DNA from: Alphaproteobacteria bacterium
Lineage (GTDB): Bacteria > Pseudomonadota > Alphaproteobacteria > Rhizobiales > Hyphomicrobiaceae
Assembly (NCBI GenBank): GCA_018830445.1
Contig: JAHJSN010000013.1
Span: forward strand, 1 to 39,669
Reading direction: 5' to 3'
Length of the DNA: 39,669 bases
Below, piece by piece: positions 26,652-36,971 of this stretch. The notes under the pieces are model-generated. The model saw only the letters and a list, made by a program, of their open reading frames with translations. It ran no database searches and was not told the origin of the DNA. Both the position numbers and the translations under genes were made by a program. How positions within the stretch are numbered: position 1 is the stretch's first letter; each line of letters starts with the position of its first letter.

Positions 26652-26751
26652 GGACGCCGGCGACAACAACGAGTGCGCCGGCGAGGCGCACTCCCTACCT
26701 CTCTCCTCCCCCGACAGGTCCAGCGCCTGCTATGAAGATCGTGAACAAAAA

Positions 26752-26795
26752 AACGAAGCGCCCCGGGGTCGGTGATCCCGGGGCGTTCTGTTTTT
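26752..26795. terminator. Intrinsic terminator between amtB and the OmpA-domain gene
   Basis: CGCCCCGGG (26759-26767) pairs perfectly with CCCGGGGCG (26777-26785) over a nine-base loop, followed by TTCTGTTTTT. A run of As precedes the stem, so it may also serve the convergent minus-strand gene. Confidence 0.9.
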
Positions 26796-26825
26796 CTGGA
26801 AGTTGGTCAGCGATCGAGTGACGTT

Positions 26826-29800
26826 CTACTCGATCGTGAATTCGATGCGGCGATTGAGAGCGCGGGTTCTGCTCGAAGCGTTGGAGGCGACCGGTTTCGT
26901 CTCACCGTAGCCGGTAGCAGATAACTTTGACCGGGTGATCCCAGCGTCGGCGAGATAGTCGAGTACCGATTTGGCGCGGGATTCGGAGAGTGCCTGATTG
27001 CTGTCGGCGTTACCTACCGAGTCGGTATGGCCTTCGATGCGAACCGAGACATCGCCGCAGCGTTTGATGGTTGCCGCGATCTCGTTGAGTACGTCACTCG
27101 AAGACCCTGAGAGGTCGGCGCTGCCGTTGGCGAACAGAATTGTCCGCTTGCCGGCCAGTGCGTTGAGGTCGTCCGAGCAGGTCTTGCGCTGGGCTTCGCT
27201 GACAGTCGATTTCGGGGCGGACTGAGGAGCCGATTGCGTGGCGGCCAGGGCCGACATCGAGGGAGAGGTTCCCCAGCTCTCGCGGTCCTTGAGCAGGGCG
27301 CCGAGAGAATCGGCGATGGCGTTTTGAGGAATGGCGGCGACTTCCGGCAACGGGCGCGGTGCGAGTTCGTTGACGATGGGAGGCGTTCCGTTTCCTGCCG
27401 GTGCGGCTGCGTCGTTGAGGCGAAGCTTGGCCTTTGCACCCTTGGCAAGCGGAGCGGCGATCCTGCGGGGCTTGGGACCGTTGCCCCAGCCGTCGCGGCG
27501 GGCGAGGAAAGCGCCGAGATCACCGGCAAAGCCTGCGCCGCTGAGTTGCGGTTCGGTGCCCCAGGATTCGCGCTCGGCGAGAAGTGCCTTCATCGCGGAG
27601 CCGATCTGGTCAGCCGGGATTGCCGCGACCTGCGGAATGGGACGCTCCGCGGCAGCATTGACGATGACTTCGGGGCCACCTTCCGCGACAGCGGGGGCTG
27701 CGACGAGCTTCAGTTTGCGGGTAGCGCCCTTGGCCAGCGGTGCATCAACCTTGCGCGGTTCCGGTGCTGCACCCCAACGGGCTCGGCGGGACAGGAACGC
27801 GGTCAGATCGCCAGCCACCAGAGCTTCCGAAATGGCCGGTTTGGTTCCCCAGGAGTCGCGCTCCGACAGGAGGGCCTTCATCGCGGAGCCGATCTGGTCG
27901 GCCGGGATTGCCGCGACCTGCGGAATGGGACGCTCCGCGGCAGCATTGACGATGACGTCGGGGCCACCTTCAACCGCAGCCGGGGCTGCAATGCGCTTCA
28001 GCTTGCGGGTAGCGCCCTTGGCCAGCGGTGCCTTGACGACTTTCGCTTCGGGTCCTGTGCCCCAGCTGTCGCGGCGGTTGAGGAAGGCTCCGAGATCACC
28101 GGCGAAGCTTGCGCCGCTGAGTTGCGGTTCGGTTCCCCAGGATTCGCGCTCCGAAAGGAGTGCCTTCATCGCCGAGCCGATCTGGTCGGCCGGGATTGCC
28201 GCGACCTGCGGAATGGGACGCTCCGCGGCAGCATTGACGATGACGTCGGGGCCACCTTCAACGGCAGCCGGGGCTGCAACGAGCTTGAGTTGGCGGGTAG
28301 CACCCTTGGCCAGCGGTGCCTTGATAACCTTGGGTTCGGGTCCTGTGCCCCAGCCGTCGCGGCGGTTGAGGAAGGCTGCAAGGTCACCGGCCACGAGGCG
28401 GGTGCTGATGGAGGGTTGGGTTCCCCACGATTCACGGGCAGCGAACAACGCATTCAGCGCGGCAGAAATGCTGCTGGATGAAACATCGCTGACTTGCGGG
28501 GCAGGTGCGGCCCCCGACTCATTCACAACCGGCTTGGCCGAAGTCGATTCGGGTGCAGCATTGGCAGTTGCGAAGTTTATGTTGGCGCCCTTTGCGAGCG
28601 GTGCCGCGATTTTCTTTGGAGCCGGGCCTTTGCCCCAGCGCTGGCGCTGTTCCAGCAGCGCGGCGAGGTCGCCGGTCACGCTGGCCGAAGGCTTGGCGGG
28701 TTCGGTGCCCCAGCTGGCACGCTCTTCGAGGAGGGCATTGCGGGCGCGGACGATGTCAGCCTGTGAGATGAGGCTCAATTCGGGAACCGGCGGGAAATCC
28801 GGTGTATTGACGATCACAGGGGTCGCGGAAGTCGCCGCGCTCTTGCGCGGTTTGTCAGGATTATAGCGGTTGGATGCGCCCTTCGCGAGCGGCGCTTCAA
28901 CTTTCTTTGGCTTCATCGTGCCCCAGGATTCGCGCAGGGAGATGAATTTTCCGAGATCGCCGGTGGCTCCGGCAGTCGCCGTTGACGGATTGCCTGCTGC
29001 TGAAGAGGTGCCGGATTTAGATGATCCGCCAGAAGCAGCAGTGGAGGGAGTGGTTCCCCAGGATTCGCGCAGGGAGATGAATTTGCCGAGGTCGCCGGTG
29101 CCTGCGGCGGCTACTGCCGACGGATTGCCTGAGGCTGTGTCCGGCATGGCTGCGGAGGAACCGCCGGTCGTACCGGTCGAGGGTGAGGTTCCCCAGGATT
29201 CGCGTTCGGCGAGGAGCGCCTTCATGGCACCGCCGATCTGGTCAGCCGGGATGGCACCGACTTGCGGTAGCGGGCGTTCCTCGGCGGCATTGACGATCAC
29301 ATCAGCACCACCTTCGACAGGTGCAGGGGCCGCTGGCATTTGCAGCTTGGCGGAAGATCCCTTGGCGAGCGGGGCTTCAACCTTCTTGGCTTCCATCATG
29401 CCCCACGCTTCGCGCATGGAAATGAATTTGCCAAGATCGCCGGTACCTTCGGTTGCAACCGTGGAAGGATTGCTCGCGGCTGCCTCGGTCTTCGGACCAG
29501 GCGGCTTCGCTGCGGGTTTCTTGCCGAGCAGGCCGTCGATGTATTCTTTCAGCAGGGTCATCAGATCCTTCTCGGACTCTGCGTTCTGCGCGAGTCTGAG
29601 GTAGGGTGATGCGGTCTGAGGGTTGCGGTGCACGAGGTCGGAAAATCCGAGCCCGCGTCCGGCGTTTTCATCGGCGATTGATTGGCTGATTCTCGGAGCG
29701 TGGTCGGATGTGCATGGAACGAGCGAAGTCGTCGTTTTGCAGAATTCACCAAACTCATTTACGGCGGGGCGGCTATTGGCTGCGACGGGAGCTGCTAGGG

Positions 29801-29837
29801 CGCAGCACAAGCCGATCAGAAGGGTTGTACGCATCAT
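26826..29837 (-). CDS. Exported repeat protein with C-terminal OmpA domain
   Basis: The 1003-residue protein has a signal peptide (about 1-21, cleavage near APVAA) and a Cys-containing N-terminal segment. Fifteen copies of an RxxWG motif and seven of APLAKG run to about residue 860. An OmpA-like domain closes it (about 899-1003) with ILFANGSADL, EGHTDSVG and LSESRAKSVLDYL, the peptidoglycan-binding core. Three successive 96-residue units (485-580, 581-676, 677-772) are nearly identical; outer ones diverge. A unit reads roughly DLGAFLNRRDSWG, then APLAKGATRKL, then a proline/alanine linker, IPADQIGSAMKALL, and ERESWG. I know no named family for the repeat. The protein probably bridges the outer membrane or periplasm to peptidoglycan (inference). 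GGAGG precedes the ATG. Confidence 0.9.
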   Translation of the reverse strand: MMRTTLLIGLCCALAAPVAANSRPAVNEFGEFCKTTTSLVPCTSDHAPRISQSIADENAGRGLGFSDLVHRNPQTASPYLRLAQNAESEKDLMTLLKEYIDGLLGKKPAAKPPGPKTEAAASNPSTVATEGTGDLGKFISMREAWGMMEAKKVEAPLAKGSSAKLQMPAAPAPVEGGADVIVNAAEERPLPQVGAIPADQIGGAMKALLAERESWGTSPSTGTTGGSSAAMPDTASGNPSAVAAAGTGDLGKFISLRESWGTTPSTAASGGSSKSGTSSAAGNPSTATAGATGDLGKFISLRESWGTMKPKKVEAPLAKGASNRYNPDKPRKSAATSATPVIVNTPDFPPVPELSLISQADIVRARNALLEERASWGTEPAKPSASVTGDLAALLEQRQRWGKGPAPKKIAAPLAKGANINFATANAAPESTSAKPVVNESGAAPAPQVSDVSSSSISAALNALFAARESWGTQPSISTRLVAGDLAAFLNRRDGWGTGPEPKVIKAPLAKGATRQLKLVAAPAAVEGGPDVIVNAAAERPIPQVAAIPADQIGSAMKALLSERESWGTEPQLSGASFAGDLGAFLNRRDSWGTGPEAKVVKAPLAKGATRKLKRIAAPAAVEGGPDVIVNAAAERPIPQVAAIPADQIGSAMKALLSERDSWGTKPAISEALVAGDLTAFLSRRARWGAAPEPRKVDAPLAKGATRKLKLVAAPAVAEGGPEVIVNAAAERPIPQVAAIPADQIGSAMKALLAERESWGTEPQLSGAGFAGDLGAFLARRDGWGNGPKPRRIAAPLAKGAKAKLRLNDAAAPAGNGTPPIVNELAPRPLPEVAAIPQNAIADSLGALLKDRESWGTSPSMSALAATQSAPQSAPKSTVSEAQRKTCSDDLNALAGKRTILFANGSADLSGSSSDVLNEIAATIKRCGDVSVRIEGHTDSVGNADSNQALSESRAKSVLDYLADAGITRSKLSATGYGETKPVASNASSRTRALNRRIEFTIE
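27522..28385. repeat. Three 288-bp tandem repeats inside the OmpA-domain gene
   Basis: The units are 28385-28098, 28097-27810 and 27809-27522, read on the minus strand. The marker TGCGGAATGG recurs at 27631, 27919 and 28207, exactly 288 bases apart. Stretches over 100 bases around it are nearly identical in the copies, pointing to recent duplication or gene conversion. More diverged units flank the block on both sides. Confidence 0.9.
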
Positions 29838-30188
29838 ACCTCAGAATTCCTCCAGTTTGATACCGCCGTTATGCACCAGTTTACCTTAATTTTCTGTAGC
29901 GATCCGCACCTGTATGGTCCTGACTCTTATGATTTTTTGCGGATATTGGGCATATCGGGTTTGCAGCAGTATCGAATTCCCCCAGTTTTGCAGTGCAGCA
30001 TATTCAGCTGGACTGTTTGCGCGAATAGACCCCGGCAACGTTCGGATAACTTATTGCCGGGGCCAGGATGTTTATTGCAGACCGTGCGAAATGATCTACA
30101 TAACCCGATAGGTTAAGACAACCAATTGCGCTGATCGAGAATGCTGTCAGATAAACAGATGTCAACGTACGAGCAGGTATAGGGGAAT
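29838..30188. other. 351-base intergenic region between divergent OmpA-domain and map genes
   Basis: No gene is supported. The region is AT-richer than its neighbours and must hold both divergent promoters. Its clearest structure is a perfect hairpin at 30030-30062: CCCCGGCAA (30030-30038) with TTGCCGGGG (30054-30062) over a 15-base loop. It could be a terminator for an unannotated small RNA, a leader structure, or a repeat; only a weak T-rich tract follows. Confidence 0.5.
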
Positions 30189-30995
30189 ATGGAATCGGGT
30201 TCCGGAGAGAGCGATATCATTTTGTACGATGCCGAAGCATTCGCCGGGATGCGTAAGGCAGGTCAGCTGGCAGCCGTAGCGCTCGACTTGATGGTGGATC
30301 ACGTCAAGCCGGGGGTTTCGACGGAAGAACTCGATGCCCTGGTCATGGAGTTTGCCGCGCGCAACGACGCCATTCCGGCTCCCCTGAACTACCGGGGGTT
30401 TCCGAAGGGCATCTGCACCTCCGTCAATCATGTCGTGTGTCACGGCATACCAGGGCCGAAACCGCTTAAGGATGGCGATATCGTCAACATCGACGTGACG
30501 CTGATCGTCGACGGGTGGCATGGTGATACAAGCCGGATGTACGTGGTCGGCGCGGCGTCGCGAAAAGCCGAGCGGTTGATCGACGTCACTTATGAAGCGC
30601 TGATGCGCGGGATTGCCGAAGTCAAGCCGGGCCATACCACTGGGCATATCGGTGCCGCGATCCAGAAGTTTGCCGAAGGCGAGCGGTGCAGCGTCGTCCG
30701 GGAATTCTGCGGCCACGGGCTGGGACGCAAGTTCCATGAGCGGCCGAACATCCTGCATTACGGTGTCGAGGGCGAAGGCGTGCAGCTCAGGCCGGGCATG
30801 ATCTTCACCATCGAGCCGATGATAAACCTCGGCCGCGCGCCAGTGAAAGTGCTCCCTGATGGCTGGACGGCGGTGACACGTGACCGGCAGCTGTCGGCGC
30901 AGTTCGAACATTCAGTCGGGGTGACGGAAGACGGTTGCGAGGTTTTCACTTTCTCTCCGAAGGGCTATCACTGTCCTCCATACAAGGTGGGCTGA
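30189..30995 (+). CDS. map: Methionine aminopeptidase type I
   Basis: Map removes the initiator methionine from nascent proteins. The 268-residue product shows CTSVNHVVCHGIP (catalytic His). The metal ligands lie in NIDVTLIVDGWHGDTSRMYVV split over two strands (both Asp), GHGLGRKFHERP (His), FTIEPM (Glu) and AQFEHSV (Glu). All five are present. GGGG six bases before the ATG can serve as ribosome binding site. The map-radC order is common in Rhizobiales. Confidence 0.95.
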   Translation: MESGSGESDIILYDAEAFAGMRKAGQLAAVALDLMVDHVKPGVSTEELDALVMEFAARNDAIPAPLNYRGFPKGICTSVNHVVCHGIPGPKPLKDGDIVNIDVTLIVDGWHGDTSRMYVVGAASRKAERLIDVTYEALMRGIAEVKPGHTTGHIGAAIQKFAEGERCSVVREFCGHGLGRKFHERPNILHYGVEGEGVQLRPGMIFTIEPMINLGRAPVKVLPDGWTAVTRDRQLSAQFEHSVGVTEDGCEVFTFSPKGYHCPPYKVG

Positions 30996-31019
30996 GCCCG
31001 CCGGTGTCGAGCCCTTCGA

Positions 31020-31874
31020 ATGCCGACCGGCAACGGGTCGACGACTTTGCCAATTGGGGCGCTGCTGTTAATGGCCGAGGTCGATAAGCGCAAACCGAGC
31101 CGGCGCCGTAGTGGCGGTATGGCCGAGGCAGCTTTGCCTGCGGATTGCGCTGGCGGAGCACCCAATGCCGATGGCGCGCAAAGTTCGATGTTCGAGGCCG
31201 AACCGGCTTCGCACACCGGTCATCGCAAGCGTTTGCGGGATAGGTTTCTTGCCGATGGCGGGCAGGCCATGCCGGATTACGAACTTCTGGAGCTGGTGTT
31301 GTTCAAAGCTTTCACGCGCAAGGATACGAAGGATCTCGCCAAGCGGCTCATAGCGCGGTTCGGCTCGTTTGCCGAAGTCGTCAACGCTCCGGCGCAGCGT
31401 CTGAAGGAAGTCAAGGAGGTCGGAGACGCGGTGGTCACCGAGCTCAAGCTGGTCCGGGCGGCGGCACTGCGGCTGGTGAAGTCCGAGGTGATTTCCCGGC
31501 CGGCGCTGTCGTCCTGGCCGCAGGTGCTTGACTATATCCGGGCCGCGCAAGCCCATCAGCACCGTGAGGTTTTCCGAATACTCTTCCTCGACAAGAAAAA
31601 CCGGTTGATCGCAGATGAGGTGCAGGGCGAGGGGACCGTCGATCACACGCCGGTCTATGTCCGTGAGGTGGTGAAGAGGGCACTTGAACTGTCGTCGACG
31701 GCAATCATTCTGGTTCACAACCATCCTTCCGGCGATCCGACGCCTTCGAAGGCGGACATCGACATGACGCGGCTGATCGTGGATGCCGGCAGGCCGCTCG
31801 GCGTCACGGTTCACGATCACATCATCGTCGGACGGGAGGGTCACGTCAGCCTGCGCTCGAAGAGGCTGATCTGA
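31020..31874 (+). CDS. radC: RadC family JAB-domain protein
   Basis: RadC proteins (DUF2466) carry a helix-hairpin-helix and a C-terminal JAB/MPN metalloprotease-like domain; a role in DNA repair is no longer supported and the function is open. The 284-residue product has [27 protein letters not shown]-like [23 protein letters not shown] (HhH), and the JAB zinc motif [16 protein letters not shown] (about residues 234-249). The His-x-His-Asp ligands are intact. The first 65 residues are low-complexity and poorly conserved, so the start could instead be ATG 31071 or 31119. Confidence 0.88.
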   Translation: MPTGNGSTTLPIGALLLMAEVDKRKPSRRRSGGMAEAALPADCAGGAPNADGAQSSMFEAEPASHTGHRKRLRDRFLADGGQAMPDYELLELVLFKAFTRKDTKDLAKRLIARFGSFAEVVNAPAQRLKEVKEVGDAVVTELKLVRAAALRLVKSEVISRPALSSWPQVLDYIRAAQAHQHREVFRILFLDKKNRLIADEVQGEGTVDHTPVYVREVVKRALELSSTAIILVHNHPSGDPTPSKADIDMTRLIVDAGRPLGVTVHDHIIVGREGHVSLRSKRLI

Positions 31875-32851
31875 TGAGCTACGGTTGCCGGCTTTTGCGC
31901 AATGGCGAGCGCGTCGTCGGGGCGCTGCCCGCAGGCAGCTATATTCCGCTGGGTGAAAACGTTGCGCGGCAGCCGGACTTGAAAAGCCTGAGCCTGCGCG
32001 CGCCGGCGCTGGCGGGGGACATGACCTATGAGCGGTTCTGCGTTCCCCGGTTTTCCGAATATCGTACGCCCGATCATCTGGAACTGGTGACGAGGGCGCG
32101 GCATCACCTGCGCAGGGCGAAACTTACCAGGGTGAAAACCCATGTCGGCGAGACGGTGGTCTACGAACTCGATCCCGACGGTGGGGTTTCACGCGGCAGC
32201 ATTCTCGTCGTTCACGGCTGGACCAGCGAAGCGTCATTCATGATGGCGCTCGGCGAACCCTTGCGGCGCAGCGGGTTTCGGGTGGTGCTGGTCGACTGTC
32301 CGGCGCACGGGAGAAGCCATGGCGAACGGACAACGCTGATCGATTGCGCCAAGGCGTTGGTGCATGTGGCGGACGTATTCGGCCCATTCGACGGGGTGCT
32401 GGCGCATTCGATGGGATCGCTGGCGGCCTTGATGGCAGGGGTCGGGGCACATCCACTGGCTCATGGGGTGCCGTTCGAGCGGTACTGCATCATCGCGGCA
32501 CCGAACAAGTTTTCGGAAGTCACGGGCCGGTTTTCGGCGCGGCTCGGCATTTCTGCGGCGGCACATCGCCATTTCGAGCGGCAGCTGTCGAGGATCGCGC
32601 ATATGTCGATGCGGGACTATTGCGGCGAGCGTTTTCTCAAGATCGTCGATAAGCCGGTGCTCGTCATCCATGCGCGCGACGATCAAGAAGTGCCGTTCCA
32701 TAATGCCGTCGAAATGGCGGAAAGCTGCCGGAATGCGACACTCATGCCCTTCGACGGACTGGGTCATCGCAAGGTACTCTACGTGCCGCCGGTCGTGCGG
32801 GCCGTTGCCGGATTCTTCCGAAACGCGGGCGGTGGGGCCACGCAGGGTTGA
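31874..32851 (+). CDS. Alpha/beta hydrolase
   Basis: The 325-residue protein has an alpha/beta hydrolase core after a roughly 100-residue N-terminal segment. SILVVHGWTSEASFMM forms the oxyanion-hole region (HGW). LAHSMGSLAAL carries the nucleophile Ser in an A-H-S-M-G elbow, with Ala where Gly is more usual. VIHARDDQEVPF supplies the acid and GLGHRKVLYV the catalytic His. There is no signal peptide, so it is probably cytosolic. Its ATG overlaps the radC stop, so the two are translationally coupled. The substrate is unknown. Confidence 0.88.
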   Translation: MSYGCRLLRNGERVVGALPAGSYIPLGENVARQPDLKSLSLRAPALAGDMTYERFCVPRFSEYRTPDHLELVTRARHHLRRAKLTRVKTHVGETVVYELDPDGGVSRGSILVVHGWTSEASFMMALGEPLRRSGFRVVLVDCPAHGRSHGERTTLIDCAKALVHVADVFGPFDGVLAHSMGSLAALMAGVGAHPLAHGVPFERYCIIAAPNKFSEVTGRFSARLGISAAAHRHFERQLSRIAHMSMRDYCGERFLKIVDKPVLVIHARDDQEVPFHNAVEMAESCRNATLMPFDGLGHRKVLYVPPVVRAVAGFFRNAGGGATQG

Positions 32852-32907
32852 ATTATCGGTGAAGTATCGTGCGTGAACGTTCGGCGAACTCGATTCTGCG
32901 GGCTTGA

Positions 32908-33975
<1,068 letters not shown>

Positions 33976-34052
33976 GGCATTCGCCCTCTTGGGTCTCGTA
34001 TGCAACTTCGACCGGCGAGCGTGCCGGCTGCCAATTCGTGGAATGCACGGGT

Positions 34053-34943
34053 ATGGACTGGGACAAGCTTCGTATCTTCCATGCCGCAGCCGAGGCCGGC
34101 AGTTTCACGCACGCGGGCGAAGCTCTCAACATGAGCCAGTCGGCGGTGAGCCGGCAGGTGGCGGCTCTCGAAAAAGACCTGAAACAGGCGCTGTTCCACC
34201 GGCACGCGCGCGGTCTGGTTCTGACCGAGCAGGGCGAGATCCTCTACGGCACGGTCGTCGAGGTGATGAACAAGCTGCACACCGCGGAAACGCTTCTCGC
34301 AGACACGGCGACCAAACCGACCGGCGAACTTCGGATCACCGCGCCGTTGGGGTTGGGTACGGTCTGGGCGACGCAACGGGTGAGCGAATTCCAGGCGCTC
34401 TATCCGGATGTCAACGTGGAGCTGATACTCAACGACGAACAGATCGATATCGCCATGAGGGCGTCGGATGTGGCGATCTGGACCGGAGAGCCGGAAAATC
34501 CCGATCTCATCCGGCGGCTGCTGTTCCGCGTGTGCGTCCGGGTCTACGCGTCGACGGGTTACGTGCGCAGGTTCGGCACGCCGGTCGCGCTCGGCGATCT
34601 CGACCGGCACCGCATTGTTTCCTATAGCGGCCGGCCGGCGGCACACCTGCAGCCGATTACCTGGCTGGAGACGGCAGGCCGGAAGGACGAGCACCCAAGG
34701 GTGCCGGTGTTTAGGGTCAATAGCGTCATTGCTCTCAAATATGCCATCCAGTCGGGGATCGGCATCGGGATGCTGCCGGAATATATGACGGAAGGCGAAT
34801 CGGATCTTGTGCCGCTTTTGGAGGATGCCGACAGTCCGTCGCTCGAAGTCCTGTTCGTCTATCCCGAAGAGCTCAAGAACTCGAAGAAGGTCAAGGTTTT
34901 GCGGGATTTCCTCGTTGCCCAGGCGCGGAACCGGAAGCATTGA
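34053..34943 (+). CDS. LysR-type transcriptional regulator
   Basis: The 296-residue protein starts MDWDKLRIFHAAAEAGSFTH and has a winged helix-turn-helix (residues 1-60) with ALNMSQSAVSRQVAALEKDL. A linker helix and a periplasmic-binding-protein-like effector domain follow, including LRITAPLGLGTVW and YAIQSGIGIGMLPEYM. An ATG at 34038 is possible. Its ligand and targets are unknown; it may act on trxB or on itself. The coding region ends 151 bases before leuC. Confidence 0.92.
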   Translation: MDWDKLRIFHAAAEAGSFTHAGEALNMSQSAVSRQVAALEKDLKQALFHRHARGLVLTEQGEILYGTVVEVMNKLHTAETLLADTATKPTGELRITAPLGLGTVWATQRVSEFQALYPDVNVELILNDEQIDIAMRASDVAIWTGEPENPDLIRRLLFRVCVRVYASTGYVRRFGTPVALGDLDRHRIVSYSGRPAAHLQPITWLETAGRKDEHPRVPVFRVNSVIALKYAIQSGIGIGMLPEYMTEGESDLVPLLEDADSPSLEVLFVYPEELKNSKKVKVLRDFLVAQARNRKH

Positions 34944-35094
34944 CGTACCGTTGCTGGGGCGCGGGGCCCGCAGGGCCCGACAGCTGCGCCGATCGAGGCC
35001 GCACCTGCTGTCGCAGTCGATTGCGAAGTCGGCCAGGGGCGGCTATCTAAACATCAATGTTCAAAAACCAGCATAATCGCGGATCCAAACGCTC

Positions 35095-36507
35095 ATGGCC
35101 AAGACACTGTACGACAAGATTTTCGATGACCACACGGTCGAGAAGCAGGAAGACGGTACGTGCCTGCTCTACATCGACCGGCATCTGGTGCATGAGGTGA
35201 CGAGCCCGCAGGCCTTCGAGGGACTGCGCATGGCCGGGCGCAAGGTGCGGGCGCCGGAAAAGACGCTGGCCGTCGTCGACCACAACGTGCCGACTTCGGA
35301 CCGATCGCAGGGCATCGAGGATCCGGAAAGCGCACTGCAGGTCGAGACGCTGGCCAAGAACGCCAAGGAATTCGAGGTCGAGTACTTCAATGAACTCGAC
35401 GAGCGGCAAGGTATCGTGCACGTGGTCGGGCCCGAACAGGGCTTCACGCTGCCTGGTACGACGATCGTGTGCGGCGACAGCCACACATCGACGCATGGCG
35501 CTTTCGGGGCACTCGCTCACGGCATCGGCACGTCCGAAGTCGAGCACGTGCTGGCCACACAGACGCTGGTGCAGAAGAAAGCCAGGAACATGCGTGTCGT
35601 CGTCGACGGCAAGCTGCCCGAGGGCCTTTCGGCAAAAGACATCATTCTTGCGATCATCGGTGAGATCGGCACCGCCGGCGGCACCGGCCACGTGATCGAG
35701 TATGCCGGTGAGGCAATCCGCGATCTCTCCATGGAAGGCCGCATGACGGTCTGCAACATGACGATCGAGGGCGGTGCGCGGGCCGGTCTCATCGCGCCCG
35801 ACGAGAAGACGTTCGAATATCTCAAGGGCCGCCCGAAGGCGCCCAAGGGCGCTGCCTGGGACATGGCGATGAAGTACTGGGAGACGCTGCACACCGACGA
35901 GGGCGCGCATTTCGACAAGGAAATCCGTCTCGACGCGGCGTCGCTGCCACCAGTGCTGACCTGGGGCACCTCGCCCGAAGACGTGGTTGCCGTTACCGGC
36001 ACGGTGCCCGATCCGGTGTCGGTCGAAGACGAGAACAAGCGCGCGTCGATGGTCCGCGCGATCGACTACATGGGTTTGAAGCCGGGAACGAAGATTACCG
36101 ACATTCCGCTCGATGTGGTTTGGATCGGCTCCTGCACCAACGGGCGAATCGAGGATCTGCGCGAAGTGGCCAAGATCGTCGAAGGCCACAAGGTGTCCGA
36201 CAAGCTCGACTACGCGATGATCGTGCCGGGCTCAGGTCTGGTCAAAGCGCAGGCGGAAGCCGAGGGTCTCGATAAGATCTTCATCGAGGCCGGCTTCCAA
36301 TGGCGCGAGCCGGGGTGCTCGATGTGCCTTGGCATGAATCCCGATCAGTTGAAACCGGGCCAGCGGTGCGCTTCGACGTCGAACCGCAATTTCGAGGGTC
36401 GTCAAGGTTTCAAGGGGCGCACGCATCTGGTGTCGCCGAAGATGGCGGCCGCGGCCGCGCTTGAAGGCCATTTCGTCGATGTGCGGACCTGGAAGGCCGG
36501 CGCATAA
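35095..36507 (+). CDS. leuC: 3-isopropylmalate dehydratase large subunit
   Basis: LeuC with LeuD isomerises 2-isopropylmalate to 3-isopropylmalate in leucine synthesis. The 470-residue product begins [15 protein letters not shown] and has [23 protein letters not shown] split over the active site. The three [4Fe-4S] cysteines are visible in [13 protein letters not shown] and [19 protein letters not shown] near the end is also typical. leuD is not next to it; a cyclic-nucleotide-binding gene follows. Confidence 0.96.
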   Translation: MAKTLYDKIFDDHTVEKQEDGTCLLYIDRHLVHEVTSPQAFEGLRMAGRKVRAPEKTLAVVDHNVPTSDRSQGIEDPESALQVETLAKNAKEFEVEYFNELDERQGIVHVVGPEQGFTLPGTTIVCGDSHTSTHGAFGALAHGIGTSEVEHVLATQTLVQKKARNMRVVVDGKLPEGLSAKDIILAIIGEIGTAGGTGHVIEYAGEAIRDLSMEGRMTVCNMTIEGGARAGLIAPDEKTFEYLKGRPKAPKGAAWDMAMKYWETLHTDEGAHFDKEIRLDAASLPPVLTWGTSPEDVVAVTGTVPDPVSVEDENKRASMVRAIDYMGLKPGTKITDIPLDVVWIGSCTNGRIEDLREVAKIVEGHKVSDKLDYAMIVPGSGLVKAQAEAEGLDKIFIEAGFQWREPGCSMCLGMNPDQLKPGQRCASTSNRNFEGRQGFKGRTHLVSPKMAAAAALEGHFVDVRTWKAGA

Positions 36508-36545
36508 TCTGGCAGGATTCCACTCCAGTTTGGAGGTCAATCAGG

Positions 36546-36944
36546 ATGGAACCGGACGGATTCGATTGCGGCAGTCTCCAGTGTGAGGGGATAACGCTCG
36601 CGAGTTTTCCTGCGGGCGAGAAGGTGTTCCTTGCCGACGAAGACGGTGGGGCGATGTATGTCGTGCGATCCGGGCAAGTCGATATACTGATCTATGGCCG
36701 GGTGCTGGAAAGCGTCGGTCCGGGGGGCATATTCGGCGAGATGTCGCTGATCGACGAGAGCCCGAGGAGTGCGGCGGCTCTGGTCTCGAAGAATACCGAA
36801 GTGGCAATCCTCGACCGGGCGACTTTCCTGAGGCAGGTCGAGGCGGAGCCGAATTTCGCTTTATACGTTTTGCAGGTTCTGGCGCAGCGGTTGCGCCGCC
36901 TCGATGCGGCCGTGGCTGCAAAACCGAATGCGACCGAAGAGTGA
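36546..36944 (+). CDS. Single-domain cyclic-nucleotide-binding protein
   Basis: The 132-residue protein is a lone CRP-type cyclic-nucleotide-binding domain: a beta-roll with FPAGEKVFLADEDGGAMYVV and the phosphate-binding cassette GGIFGEMSLIDESPRSAAA (about residues 59-77). The cassette's Gly-Glu and Arg-Ser positions match cAMP binders. A short C-terminal helix follows. There is no helix-turn-helix, so it is not a CRP itself. It lies tail to tail with the OmpR-type regulator at 36972. In Brucella a similar cNMP-domain gene neighbours the response regulator OtpR, from general knowledge. Confidence 0.88.
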   Translation: MEPDGFDCGSLQCEGITLASFPAGEKVFLADEDGGAMYVVRSGQVDILIYGRVLESVGPGGIFGEMSLIDESPRSAAALVSKNTEVAILDRATFLRQVEAEPNFALYVLQVLAQRLRRLDAAVAAKPNATEE

Positions 36945-36971
36945 GAAAGGCGGGTTAGCGACGGCCCGGAT

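Noticed and set aside
27234-28866. Long plus-strand open frames (about 415 and 511 codons) opposite the OmpA-domain gene
   Set aside because: They follow the repeats of the real gene. The minus-strand product has a signal peptide, an OmpA domain and a good ribosome binding site; the antisense products have none.
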